Shown one piece after another: positions 15,576-22,977 of a stretch of DNA of 36,920 bases; within the stretch, counting starts at the first letter, position 1, and each line of letters begins with the position of its first letter. Source of the DNA: Ruminococcus sp. (lineage in GTDB: Bacteria; Bacillota; Clostridia; Oscillospirales; Acutalibacteraceae); assembly GCA_004556705.1 (NCBI GenBank), contig SFGA01000014.1, positions 1 through 36,920 on the forward strand. Reading direction: 5' to 3'. A program made the position numbers and the translations under genes. The notes under the pieces were generated by a model. The model saw only the letters and a program-made list of their open reading frames with translations. It was not told the origin of the DNA and made no database searches.

Positions 15576-16268
15576 CTATTCGTACAAATTAACCTGCGGA
15601 CCCGATACAAATTCGCAAAATACGAAATATCTGTACGGAGTTGAGGCAAGCGTATCAATCGGATAGCAGGTGTAAAGAATTAAAGTTTCCTTATCCCCGT
15701 TAAGCTCGGTTTCATACTTTGCACGTTCGCTGTCCTTTATAACCTCAGAGCGATAAACCTTGTACACGTAAGAGCCGTAGTTGGTCTCAAGATGCACTAA
15801 AGCTCCCTCCTTGGCATTGGGCAGGGTATGGAAATACGTGTTGTTGTGCGCCGCTATCATAACGCCTCTTCCGCAGCCGGGAATATGACTGTAAAGAGAT
15901 AAACAAGCACCTTTTTTCAAAAGAGCCGTATCGTCCCCGTAAATCAAGTCACAATTTATTTCAGTTCCCTCAACGGAAATCTTGCCGAAAACGCTTCCGT
16001 AATTAGGGAATTCAAAGTCGTCGTAATTCAAAAGACCGCTGTGAACACCGGTTGAACCATTGAAAATGCTGCTCGTCCCTGATTCGTCAATGGTATTGAA
16101 ATTAGTGTTTGAAAACGCTAATTTATAGGCCGAAAGCAGGGGGTCAATAATCGGGGTAAGACAAGCGAAGAACAGCATATATCCGCATATTAAAAAAACT
16201 ATCGGAAGAATTATAAAATACTTCCGATAGCCTTTCTTACTCCGATTTTTATCGGAATTAGTCTTCAT
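15576..16268 (-). CDS. Sortase (class B/D-like, class uncertain)
   Basis: The 230-residue protein is a membrane-anchored transpeptidase that joins a surface protein to the cell wall. One membrane segment lies at about 17-38. The catalytic triad is visible: His141 in MIAAHNNTYFH, Cys201 in TLILYTCYP and Arg213 in STPYRYFVFCEF. The start overlaps the end of the putative substrate gene by 11 bases (16258-16268). Only one candidate substrate is nearby, so this is likely a dedicated sortase. Identification as a sortase is firm; the class is not. Confidence 0.92.
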   Translation of the reverse strand: MKTNSDKNRSKKGYRKYFIILPIVFLICGYMLFFACLTPIIDPLLSAYKLAFSNTNFNTIDESGTSSIFNGSTGVHSGLLNYDDFEFPNYGSVFGKISVEGTEINCDLIYGDDTALLKKGACLSLYSHIPGCGRGVMIAAHNNTYFHTLPNAKEGALVHLETNYGSYVYKVYRSEVIKDSERAKYETELNGDKETLILYTCYPIDTLASTPYRYFVFCEFVSGPQVNLYE

Positions 16269-16830
16269 TTTCCTTACGGAATTTCTTTGCTGCTACGCCA
16301 GCTGCTGCAAGAACTGCAAGAGCTGCTACGCCGCAAACTGCTGCTGAAGAATAGTCAGCACCGGTCTTAACGATTGCCGGATGAAGCTTAGCAACTACGT
16401 TGCCTTCGGCATCAGCAATGATAAGAAGGCCGTGGTCAGCATCTGTGAGGCTACCCTGTGTTGAAACGTGGTAACCAACTACACCCAAAGCACGGTTAGC
16501 GTAACCGATAAGGGCAGCTGCCGCATTCTTATCTGTGATGTCTTCAATCTTTGTAAGGTTGTTTGCTTTACAGTAAGCAAGAGCTTCATCAAGGATAGCC
16601 TTGATTTCATTGTACTGGCTCTCTGTAACGTCAACCTTTGTGAATACATTCTCAAGTGCTGTGATGTATTCAGCGGGAACCGTAATTGTTTTGCCGTCAA
16701 CTACATATGCTGTTTTAACATACGTGATAATCTTCTGCTCGCAATCATTGATTCCTGAAGCAGCGAAGCAAGGAATCATGCTTACAGCGAGAAGGACAGC
16801 TACAACCATGAGGCATGCCAATTTTTTCAT
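16258..16830 (-). CDS. Putative sortase substrate, small cell-wall-anchored protein
   Basis: The 190-residue protein has a signal peptide (KKLACLMVVAVLLAVSMIPC, then FAASG) and a helical domain (about 28-110). A short beta-rich region (GYHVSTQGSLTDADHGLLII) leads to a C-terminal sorting-like signal: AIVKTGAD, a hydrophobic segment (SAAVCGVAALAVLAAAGVAA) and a basic tail KKFRKENED. VKTG replaces the usual LPxTG and resembles variant motifs of the xxKTG/xVQTG type. The start is ATG 16830 with AAGGAG upstream; a frame extending to 16863 is less likely. It is first in the cluster and co-translated with the sortase. Confidence 0.8.
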   Translation of the reverse strand: MKKLACLMVVAVLLAVSMIPCFAASGINDCEQKIITYVKTAYVVDGKTITVPAEYITALENVFTKVDVTESQYNEIKAILDEALAYCKANNLTKIEDITDKNAAAALIGYANRALGVVGYHVSTQGSLTDADHGLLIIADAEGNVVAKLHPAIVKTGADYSSAAVCGVAALAVLAAAGVAAKKFRKENED

Positions 16831-16865
16831 GTTAGGAACTCTCCTTAGAAAAATATTATTCAACG

Positions 16866-16892
16866 TTGAGCAGTGATAGCTATGATACTCAA
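16866..16892 (-). promoter_or_regulatory. Imperfect palindrome in the sortase cluster leader
   Basis: TTGAG (16866-16870) and CTCAA (16888-16892) flank a near-symmetric core centred on ATAGCTAT, covering 27 bases just downstream of the predicted transcription start (about 16901). It could be a 5' hairpin or a repressor site. Confidence 0.4.
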
Positions 16893-16907
16893 CATAGAAT
16901 TAGCTAT

Positions 16908-16936
16908 ATTGTAGCACATACTTTAATATTTGTAAA
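16908..16936 (-). promoter_or_regulatory. Promoter of the sortase cluster
   Basis: TTTACA (16936-16931), 17 bases, then TGCTACAAT with -10 TACAAT (16913-16908), on the minus strand about 80 bases before the substrate gene. Confidence 0.7.
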
Positions 16937-16952
16937 GTCATAACGAAAAAAT

Positions 16953-16996
16953 TCATAAATAAAAACAAAGCCGTCTGTCTTTCGACTGACGGCTTT
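16953..16996 (-). terminator. Terminator of gap
   Basis: AAAGCCGTC (16967-16975) and GACGGCTTT (16988-16996) form a 9-bp stem. On the minus strand it is followed by GTTTTTATTTATG, 17 bases after the gap stop codon. Confidence 0.85.
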
Positions 16997-17012
16997 TACT
17001 GAATTTTAAGAA

Positions 17013-18047
17013 TTAAAGCTCAGCGAAGTATTTGATTGTTCTAACCATCTGTGATGTGTAGGAGTTCTCGTTATCATACCAAGAAACAACCTGCACCTCA
17101 TAGAGGTCGTCAGCAATGTGAGAAACCATTGTCTGAGTAGCATCAAAGAGTGAGCCGTATCTCATACCGATAACGTCCGAAGAAACGATGGGCTCTTCGT
17201 TGTATCCGAAGGACTGAGAAGAAGCAGCCTTCATTGCAGCATTGATGCCGTCAACTGTAACGTCAGCACCCTTAACAACAGCTGTAAGAATTGTTGTTGA
17301 ACCTGTCGGAACCGGAACTCTCTGAGCAGAGCCGATAAGCTTGCCGTTAAGTTCGGGGATAACAAGACCGATAGCCTTAGCAGCACCTGTTGAGTTGGGA
17401 ACGATGTTAGCTGCGCCTGCACGAGCTCTTCTCAAATCGCCCTTTCTGTGAGGACCGTCAAGGATCATCTGATCGCCTGTGTAAGCGTGAATTGTTGACA
17501 TGATACCTGACTGAATAGGTGCATAGTCATTAAGAGCCTTTGCCATAGGTGCAAGGCAGTTTGTTGTGCATGATGCAGCAGAAATAATCTGGTCATCAGC
17601 AGTAAGAGTGTTTTCGTTTACCGAGTAAACGATTGTTTTAAGGTCATTGCCTGCGGGGGCTGAAATAACAACCTTCTTAGCGCCTGCGGTAACGTGAGCC
17701 ATAGCCTTGTCCTTTGAGCAGTAGAAGCCTGTGCACTCAAGAACTACGTCAACGCCGATTTCGCCCCAAGGAAGCTCAGCTGCGTTAGCAACAGCGTAAA
17801 TTTTAAGAGTCTTTCCGTCAACAGTAAGTGTACCTGCTTCATCATCAGCAGAAACTGTGTGAAGGTTTTCGCCGATCTTTCCGCAGTAGCCGCCCTGTGC
17901 GGTATCATACTTAAGAAGGTTTGCGAGCATAGAAGGCTTTGTAAGGTCGTTGATAGCAACTACTTCGTAACCCTCTGCGCCGAACATCTGTCTGAAAGCA
18001 AGACGTCCGATACGGCCGAAGCCGTTAATTGCAACTTTAACTGACAT
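17013..18047 (-). CDS. gap: Glyceraldehyde-3-phosphate dehydrogenase (glycolytic, phosphorylating)
   Basis: It oxidises glyceraldehyde-3-phosphate with NAD and phosphate to 1,3-bisphosphoglycerate in the cytosol. The 344-residue protein shows the Rossmann motif NGFGRIGR (8-15), the active-site motif SAASCTTNC with Cys160, and WYDNENSYTSQMV near the end. The start is ATG 18047 with a strong GGAGGT seven bases upstream; a longer frame to 18062 would run through that site. It is monocistronic, with promoter and terminator; the other glycolytic genes often linked to it (pgk, tpiA) are not adjacent. Confidence 0.97.
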   Translation of the reverse strand: MSVKVAINGFGRIGRLAFRQMFGAEGYEVVAINDLTKPSMLANLLKYDTAQGGYCGKIGENLHTVSADDEAGTLTVDGKTLKIYAVANAAELPWGEIGVDVVLECTGFYCSKDKAMAHVTAGAKKVVISAPAGNDLKTIVYSVNENTLTADDQIISAASCTTNCLAPMAKALNDYAPIQSGIMSTIHAYTGDQMILDGPHRKGDLRRARAGAANIVPNSTGAAKAIGLVIPELNGKLIGSAQRVPVPTGSTTILTAVVKGADVTVDGINAAMKAASSQSFGYNEEPIVSSDVIGMRYGSLFDATQTMVSHIADDLYEVQVVSWYDNENSYTSQMVRTIKYFAEL

Positions 18048-18090
18048 GGATATTACCTCCAAAATAGAATATAAATTTTATTGCGATATT

Positions 18091-18119
18091 ATTTTATACC
18101 GAAAAGTGCAAATATGCAA
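18091..18119 (-). promoter_or_regulatory. Promoter of gap
   Basis: TTGCAT (18119-18114), 17 bases, TAAAAT (18096-18091) on the minus strand, 44 bases before the start codon. Confidence 0.55.
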
Positions 18120-18135
18120 GCAATTTTATTGTCAG

Positions 18136-18195
18136 TTGACATATTTTTGTCAAACTAACCAAAATATGCGTTATGTAACGCAAAAAGGATATACT
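18136..18195 (+). promoter_or_regulatory. Two dyads and promoter-like boxes before the HATPase gene
   Basis: TTGACA (18136-18141) and TGTCAA (18148-18153) form a 6-bp dyad with a six-base spacer; the first is also a consensus -35 with CAAAAT 18 bases downstream. GCGTTATGTAACGC (18168-18181) is a second, exact dyad. TATACT at 18190-18195 is a possible further -10. These sites sit between the divergent gap and HATPase genes, so either could be controlled by a factor binding here. Confidence 0.35.
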
Positions 18196-18219
18196 ATTTA
18201 CAAAGGAGTTGTGCATATA

Positions 18220-18909
18220 ATGAACTTTTGTCACGAATTTGAGCAGATAAACCGCATGATTTTCCCTGATGCCGATTTCCCTTGTGTGAGAGAAAAGCTG
18301 CAAGCCGTTTTTGATGAAATTATACTTTCAGACTGCACCTGCAAGGAGAATTTGCTTAAAAGTGCATTCTTTCTGCTTCGCAAAATAAACAATCTCGATT
18401 TTCCCGAAAAGCCCTGCAAATATAAATGCAATCTTACGCAGTTAGCCGAAAATCTTGTCTTTTGCTGCGATGCGGTGCTGTGCGAAAGCGAAAAGCGTTT
18501 GATTTTCCTAGCCGACAGCGATGATATTTTTACACTTGCCGACCCGAAACTCATAACGAGGGCAATACTAAATGCCGTATCGAATTCCGTCAAGCACTCT
18601 CACGGGGATTATGTCGGAATTTGTCTTGAAAGGATAGGCGACAGAGCCGTGTTTTCCTTTGAAAGCTCGGGGGATTTTCCGATTGACAATTATTTTCACT
18701 CCCTTAACGGCAGAGGCGGCTTGAATTTCATTTCAAAGACCGCAAAGTTTTATAACGGGTGCATGTTGATGAATTCGGACGGAGAAAAAACCTCTTTCCT
18801 GTTTTCGATACCGATAGTCAACGCAGACGATTTCCCCGAATACCGCACTCCCGACATTGACGAGCTGCTTTTTGACAGGCTCGGCGTGATTTACGAAGCA
18901 TTATATTAG
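18220..18909 (+). CDS. Histidine-kinase-like ATPase domain protein without a HisKA domain
   Basis: The 229-residue protein has an N-terminal helical region rich in Cys (about 1-90) and a C-terminal GHKL/HATPase_c fold: ADPKLITRAILNAVSNSVKH (N-box, 108-127) and NGRGGLNF (G-box, 163-170). It lacks a membrane segment, a clear phosphoacceptor His motif and an adjacent response regulator. The ATG at 18220 has AAAGGAG 11 bases upstream; a GTG at 18211 is closer but probably too close. It could be an orphan kinase, an anti-sigma-type kinase or a sensory partner. The function is not established. Confidence 0.75.
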   Translation: MNFCHEFEQINRMIFPDADFPCVREKLQAVFDEIILSDCTCKENLLKSAFFLLRKINNLDFPEKPCKYKCNLTQLAENLVFCCDAVLCESEKRLIFLADSDDIFTLADPKLITRAILNAVSNSVKHSHGDYVGICLERIGDRAVFSFESSGDFPIDNYFHSLNGRGGLNFISKTAKFYNGCMLMNSDGEKTSFLFSIPIVNADDFPEYRTPDIDELLFDRLGVIYEALY

Positions 18910-18967
18910 TTGACATTTCGGCACAAGTAATTCATAATGAATAAAAAAACTCTAAGGAGGTAAAAAT

Positions 18968-20356
18968 ATGGCTTCCCCTTTGGATTTTTATTTGATAACG
19001 GACTTACACCACTACGGCGAGGCTCTCGGCACAAGCGGAAAAGCTTACGATAGGATCAACGCAAGAGAGCAAAAGTGCCTTGCGGAGACGGGTGCGATTA
19101 TCGACGCATATTTCGACAAGCTGATTGCCGATACCGACACAAAAACAGTTTTGATAGACGGCGACCTCACAAATGACGGCGCAATGGAAAGTCATCTCGA
19201 CCTGCTTCCGAGATTGCAACGCCTTAAAAACGCAGGCAAGGATATTTACCTTATAACCGCAACGCACGATTATTACGTTGAGGGCAACAATACGGGTATG
19301 GCAAAAAAATGCGTCGGCGACAAGACTGTTCCTGCGACAAACACCTCAAGGGAAGAGCTTTTTGATATGTACTTTGAGTACGGACTTAACAAGGCTTTGA
19401 GCATTGACAGGGAGAGCCACTCCTACTGCGTAAAATTACAGGACGGATACAGGCTTTTATGCCTCAATGACGATGGCGACAGAGTTTTCTGCGGATACTC
19501 CGAAAATCAATTAAAATGGATAGAACAACAGATTGACGAGGCGCACACGGCAGGCGATTATATATTTGCAATGACGCACCACCCAACGCTTCCGCCGTCT
19601 GCGATATATCCGCTTATCTCCGCCCGTGATATGCTCGGAGATTGGGATAAAACGACCACCTTCCTTGCCGACAAGGGCATTGAAGTTATGTTTACAGGTC
19701 ATACGCACATGCAAAACATTGCTAAAAAAGTTACGGCAAAGGGCAATGTGTATTATGACATAAACACCTCGTCAATGGTAGGCTATCCGTCCTGCATAAG
19801 GAAGGTACATATAGACGATAAAACAATCGACATCAAAACGCAGACCATAGACGACTTTGACTGGGACAGAAACGGCTTGTCCGTTGACGAATATTTAAGA
19901 CGCCATTTCCTTTTCTTCTTAAATGATATACTTGACTCTGCGGCGGACGACATTGACCACCTTGCAGAGCTGGGCTCGGGCTTCAGCATGACAAAGGAGC
20001 AGGTATATAAATTAAAAATTCCGCTTCATATAATCGGAAAAGGACTTAAAAAGTGGACGTTTGGCAGTCTCGGAAGATTTTTCTTAATTTCAAGGAAAAT
20101 TCCCGACAGCGTTAAGAATGTGAAAATCAGGGATTTTCTTCTTGAGGTCTTGCAAAATGTTTACCGTGGAAACGAGCCTTACTCCCCTGACACGCCCGAA
20201 TATCAAGCATTTTCCGCAATAATCGACTGTATTGTGGGCAAGCTCTCGCACTTCAAGAAATTCAAGGACTTGCATAAGAGCACGGATTTGATAAAGCAGG
20301 CACTTTACAACAAAGAGCCCGACGACTACGAGTTTGTAATAGAAAGAAAGCATTAA
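18968..20356 (+). CDS. Calcineurin-like metallophosphoesterase
   Basis: The 462-residue protein has no signal peptide. Metal-binding motifs in order: DLHHYG (Asp12, His14), DGDLTNDG, ATHDYYV in place of the usual GNHD, MTHHPTLPP and TGHTHMQN. A C-terminal extension of about 190 residues after the core is rich in hydrophobic and basic residues. The ATG at 18968 has a strong TAAGGAGGT. It lies 58 bases downstream of the HATPase gene and may be co-transcribed. The substrate (nucleotide, phosphodiester or phosphoprotein) is unknown. Confidence 0.87.
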   Translation: MASPLDFYLITDLHHYGEALGTSGKAYDRINAREQKCLAETGAIIDAYFDKLIADTDTKTVLIDGDLTNDGAMESHLDLLPRLQRLKNAGKDIYLITATHDYYVEGNNTGMAKKCVGDKTVPATNTSREELFDMYFEYGLNKALSIDRESHSYCVKLQDGYRLLCLNDDGDRVFCGYSENQLKWIEQQIDEAHTAGDYIFAMTHHPTLPPSAIYPLISARDMLGDWDKTTTFLADKGIEVMFTGHTHMQNIAKKVTAKGNVYYDINTSSMVGYPSCIRKVHIDDKTIDIKTQTIDDFDWDRNGLSVDEYLRRHFLFFLNDILDSAADDIDHLAELGSGFSMTKEQVYKLKIPLHIIGKGLKKWTFGSLGRFFLISRKIPDSVKNVKIRDFLLEVLQNVYRGNEPYSPDTPEYQAFSAIIDCIVGKLSHFKKFKDLHKSTDLIKQALYNKEPDDYEFVIERKH

Positions 20357-20375
20357 AACCAGACAAACTGTAATT

Positions 20376-20436
20376 AAACCTCCTTTGTTTTCATATTATA
20401 TGTTATCAAGGCATATTATATGGACAAAGGAGGTTT
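20376..20436 (+). promoter_or_regulatory. yabP control region: 13-bp inverted repeat enclosing a candidate sigma-E promoter
   Basis: AAACCTCCTTTGT (20376-20388) and ACAAAGGAGGTTT (20424-20436) are perfect reverse complements; the right arm is the yabP ribosome binding site. Between them CATATTATATG occurs twice (20392-20402 and 20412-20422). Read as a sporulation promoter, TCATATT (20391-20397) is a good sigma-E -35 and CATATTAT (20412-20419) a good sigma-E -10, with 14 bases between. Transcription from it would start near 20426, excluding the left arm. Transcripts reading in from upstream would instead fold the hairpin, hiding the ribosome binding site or, with the following TTAT, ending. 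Confidence 0.6.
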
Positions 20437-20440
20437 TTAT

Positions 20441-20734
20441 ATGGCAGAAAACAGCGGAATAACAAATCAGCGAATCCCTCACAATATAATTATGGAGGAC
20501 AGGCATCATTTAACGGTATCGGGAGTTTCCGATATAGACAGCTTTGACGAACAATCGGTTGTGGTGTATACGGAAATGGGCGAGCTCACGGTAAAGGGCA
20601 ACGATTTACATATTAACAGGCTGAGTCTTGAAATGGGCGAATTGCTTGTTGAGGGCGATATTTACGCTCTTATCTACGCCGACAAAGAGGAACGGCAATC
20701 GGGCGGCGGCTTTTTCTCTAAGGTATTCAGATAA
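20441..20734 (+). CDS. yabP: Sporulation protein YabP
   Basis: The 97-residue protein is a YabP/YqfC-family member: PHNIIMEDRHHLTVSGVSDI, DEQSVVVYTEMGELTVKGND, LSLEMGELLVEGDIYAL. In Bacillus YabP is made in the mother cell under sigma-E and is needed for a normal spore coat and cortex. The ATG at 20441 has AAAGGAGG seven bases upstream; an ATG at 20420 in the same frame precedes that site and is rejected. It is first in a yabP-yabQ-divIC-yabR order shared with Bacillus, but the usual yabO/rqcP neighbour is not upstream. Confidence 0.93.
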   Translation: MAENSGITNQRIPHNIIMEDRHHLTVSGVSDIDSFDEQSVVVYTEMGELTVKGNDLHINRLSLEMGELLVEGDIYALIYADKEERQSGGGFFSKVFR

Positions 20735-21315
20735 TGGAGTATATAACAAGCCTTTCCTCACAGGCGAAAAATTTTCTTTTCTCTCTCGGCTTCGGCGTTT
20801 TAATCGGTGTGCTCTACGACCTTTTGCGTATCGTCAGAATGAGCGTTTCCCCCTCAAAAAGAGCGTTATATATAACCGATTTTATATTTGTATTCACAGC
20901 CTCGGTGGCAACCTTTCTTTTTTGCCTTACCGTGACCGACGGACAACTTAGATTTTATATCCTGTTCGGTGAGGCGCTCGGCTTTTTTATTTATTACCTT
21001 TCTTTCGGGATAATAGCGGTAAAGTTTTCGACAAAAACCATCGAAAAAGTCAGAGCGTTTTTCAAAAAGATATTTCGTTTTATTTTTGCACCTTTTCGTA
21101 AAATTTTCTCAAGAGTATCCGTATTTATAAAAAAAGCGGCTGTAAAAACCCGAAAATCAACGAAAAAATCAATAAAAAACGCAAAAATCCTCTTGCAAAA
21201 CGACAAGTCTTTGTTATATAATCTAAATAATAATATACATAAATTATGTCATGAACCAAAGAGGACGGAAGTGAAGAAAAAATATGAAAGCGAAGAAAAC
21301 GAAAAAAGCTCCTAA
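20734..21315 (+). CDS. yabQ: Spore cortex biosynthesis protein YabQ
   Basis: The 193-residue protein has the YabQ membrane domain: SLGFGVLIGVLYDLLRIVRM (17-36), then hydrophobic segments at about 49-66 and 72-98. A long Lys/Arg-rich tail follows (about 100-193). YabQ is required for spore cortex formation. Its ATG shares one base with the yabP stop (TAATG). Its end overlaps the divIC-like gene by 32 bases, an unusually long overlap, so the basic tail may have grown into the next gene. Confidence 0.92.
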   Translation: MEYITSLSSQAKNFLFSLGFGVLIGVLYDLLRIVRMSVSPSKRALYITDFIFVFTASVATFLFCLTVTDGQLRFYILFGEALGFFIYYLSFGIIAVKFSTKTIEKVRAFFKKIFRFIFAPFRKIFSRVSVFIKKAAVKTRKSTKKSIKNAKILLQNDKSLLYNLNNNIHKLCHEPKRTEVKKKYESEENEKSS

Positions 21316-21595
21316 AAAGCAGAAATTCAGTTTTATCCTTACCGTATGTTTACTTCTTGTTGCAGGCTATTTTATAATCAGTCTTATCAATACTCAAATG
21401 GACATAAAAGACCGCAAAAACAAGGTCGATGAGTTGAACGCTCAATACGAACAGCAGGTTGCCGAAAACGAGCGTTTGCAGGACGTTATTGACAACAGCG
21501 ATAAGGATAGCTACATCGAGCGTGTTGCCCGTGAAAAGCTGGGCTATGTTAAACCGGGTGAAAAGGTATATTACAATATAACGCCTAACAACTGA
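21284..21595 (+). CDS. divIC: Septum formation initiator, DivIC/FtsB family
   Basis: The 103-residue protein has a basic cytoplasmic tail (1-16), one membrane segment (about 17-36) and an outer coiled coil (about 40-75, DELNAQYEQQVAENERLQDV). It ends with YIERVAREKLGYVKPGEKVY, the DivIC/FtsB signature. It acts with FtsL and FtsQ/DivIB in the divisome. The position after yabQ and before yabR is the same as divIC in Bacillus. The gene starts inside the yabQ tail. Confidence 0.92.
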   Translation: MKAKKTKKAPKKQKFSFILTVCLLLVAGYFIISLINTQMDIKDRKNKVDELNAQYEQQVAENERLQDVIDNSDKDSYIERVAREKLGYVKPGEKVYYNITPNN

Positions 21596-21625
21596 ATTTG
21601 TTTTCGGGGAGGAACTATCTTTTTT

Positions 21626-22078
21626 ATGGTCGAGATCGGCGCAATACTTGAGGGAAAAGTTACAGGATTAACCAATTTCGGTGCTTTCGTCAGCTTGCCT
21701 GACAATAAAACCGGTATGGTACATATTTCCGAGGTGTCATCAAGCTATGTTAATGACATCCACGATCACCTTAAAGAGGGCCAGCAGGTCAAGGTTAAGG
21801 TTATCGACGTTACACCGGAGGGCAAAATCAGCCTTTCGATTAAAAAAGCTTTGGACAATCCGGAGTCAGACGAACAGCAGCGTGATAAGCCGAAGAAAAA
21901 CGGCAAACCGAGGAATAACGCTTCCAACGTTTGGAAAGGAACTCCCGAGCCCAAGAACGACGGCCCTATGTCCTTTGAGGATATGATGGCTAAATTCAAG
22001 CAGGTCAGCGACGAGAAAATGACCGACCTTAAAAGAGCGACCGACGGCAAACGCAGCTCATATTCAAGAAGAAAGTAA
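21626..22078 (+). CDS. yabR: S1-domain RNA-binding protein, YabR type
   Basis: The 150-residue protein has an S1 OB-fold at 1-75 (VEIGAILEGKVTGLTNFGAF, KTGMVHISEVSSSYV, VIDVTPEGKISLSIKKA) and a charged, disordered tail. It matches B. subtilis YabR and polynucleotide-phosphorylase-type S1 domains. GGGGAGG lies about 13 bases upstream of the ATG, a long spacing. Synteny with divIC supports the name. A strong terminator follows. Confidence 0.88.
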   Translation: MVEIGAILEGKVTGLTNFGAFVSLPDNKTGMVHISEVSSSYVNDIHDHLKEGQQVKVKVIDVTPEGKISLSIKKALDNPESDEQQRDKPKKNGKPRNNASNVWKGTPEPKNDGPMSFEDMMAKFKQVSDEKMTDLKRATDGKRSSYSRRK

Positions 22079-22086
22079 AATAACGG

Positions 22087-22114
22087 TGCAGGCATTTTTG
22101 CCTGCATATTTTTT
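22087..22114 (+). terminator. Terminator of the yabP-yabR transcript
   Basis: TGCAGGCA (22087-22094) and TGCCTGCA (22099-22106) with a TTTT loop, followed by TATTTTTT. Confidence 0.88.
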
Positions 22115-22124
22115 AGGTGACATA

Positions 22125-22967
22125 ATGAGAGAGATAAATGTTCAAACAGTCAGAGATACCGTAAAGGAGCTTGTTATCAAGGCTAATAAAGTTCTCCCCG
22201 ACGACCTTTGCGATTGTATAAAATGCGGTCAAAGAGCCGAAACGGATGAGCTTCCGAAAAAGATTATGGGAGAGCTTATCAACAACCTTGACTGCGCTAA
22301 GGAGCTTGATGTTCCCATCTGTCAGGATACGGGAATGGCGGTTATTTTTATTGAAATCGGTCAAGACGTGCATTTTGTAGGCGGCGACCTTTACGAGAGC
22401 ATAAATTCGGGTGTAGCGGACGGATACACAGACGGTCTTTTAAGAAAATCCGTTGTTCGTGATCCGCTTGACCGTGTAAACACGCAGGACAACACCCCTG
22501 CCGTTATTCACACAAAAATCGTTGCGGGCGAAAGCGTTAAAATCAAGGCTTGCCCAAAAGGTTTCGGAAGTGAAAATATGAGCAAGCTCAAAATGTTCAC
22601 TCCGTCGGCGACAAAAGAAGATTTGATGAATTTCGTGCTTGACACGGTAAAATCGGCAGGCGGTAACCCCTGTCCCCCTATGGTTGTGGGCGTAGGCTTC
22701 GGAGGAGATTTCGAGCAGTGCGCATATCTTGCAAAAGAGGCTCTTTGCCGTGAGGTCAGCGTCAGAAATTCCAATCCCGTATACAGCGAAATGGAAGCAG
22801 AGCTTCTCAAGAGAATAAACGAAACCGATATAGGTCCGCAGGGCTTTGGAGGAAAAACGACAGCACTTGCAGTTAATATCGAAGTTGCACCGACGCACAT
22901 TGCAGGCTTGCCTGCGGCGGTAAATATCGGCTGTCACGTTACAAGGCACGCTGAAAAAACGATTTGA
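22125..22967 (+). CDS. Class I (Fe-S) fumarate hydratase, alpha subunit
   Basis: The 280-residue protein corresponds to the N-terminal two-thirds of FumA or to the alpha subunit of two-subunit fumarase/tartrate dehydratase. It interconverts fumarate and malate through a [4Fe-4S] cluster. Motifs are VPICQDTGMAVIFIEIGQ (Cys66), NPCPPMVVGVGFGG (Cys183), and NIGCHVTRHAEKTI at the end (Cys270). The roughly 117 and 87 residue spacings suggest these are the cluster ligands (inference). The start is ATG 22125, since an earlier frame runs through the terminator. The beta subunit, normally next door, is absent: a nitrilase gene follows after ten bases. Tartrate dehydratase alpha is an alternative name. 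Confidence 0.88.
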   Translation: MREINVQTVRDTVKELVIKANKVLPDDLCDCIKCGQRAETDELPKKIMGELINNLDCAKELDVPICQDTGMAVIFIEIGQDVHFVGGDLYESINSGVADGYTDGLLRKSVVRDPLDRVNTQDNTPAVIHTKIVAGESVKIKACPKGFGSENMSKLKMFTPSATKEDLMNFVLDTVKSAGGNPCPPMVVGVGFGGDFEQCAYLAKEALCREVSVRNSNPVYSEMEAELLKRINETDIGPQGFGGKTTALAVNIEVAPTHIAGLPAAVNIGCHVTRHAEKTI

Positions 22968-22977
22968 CGGTGAGCTT

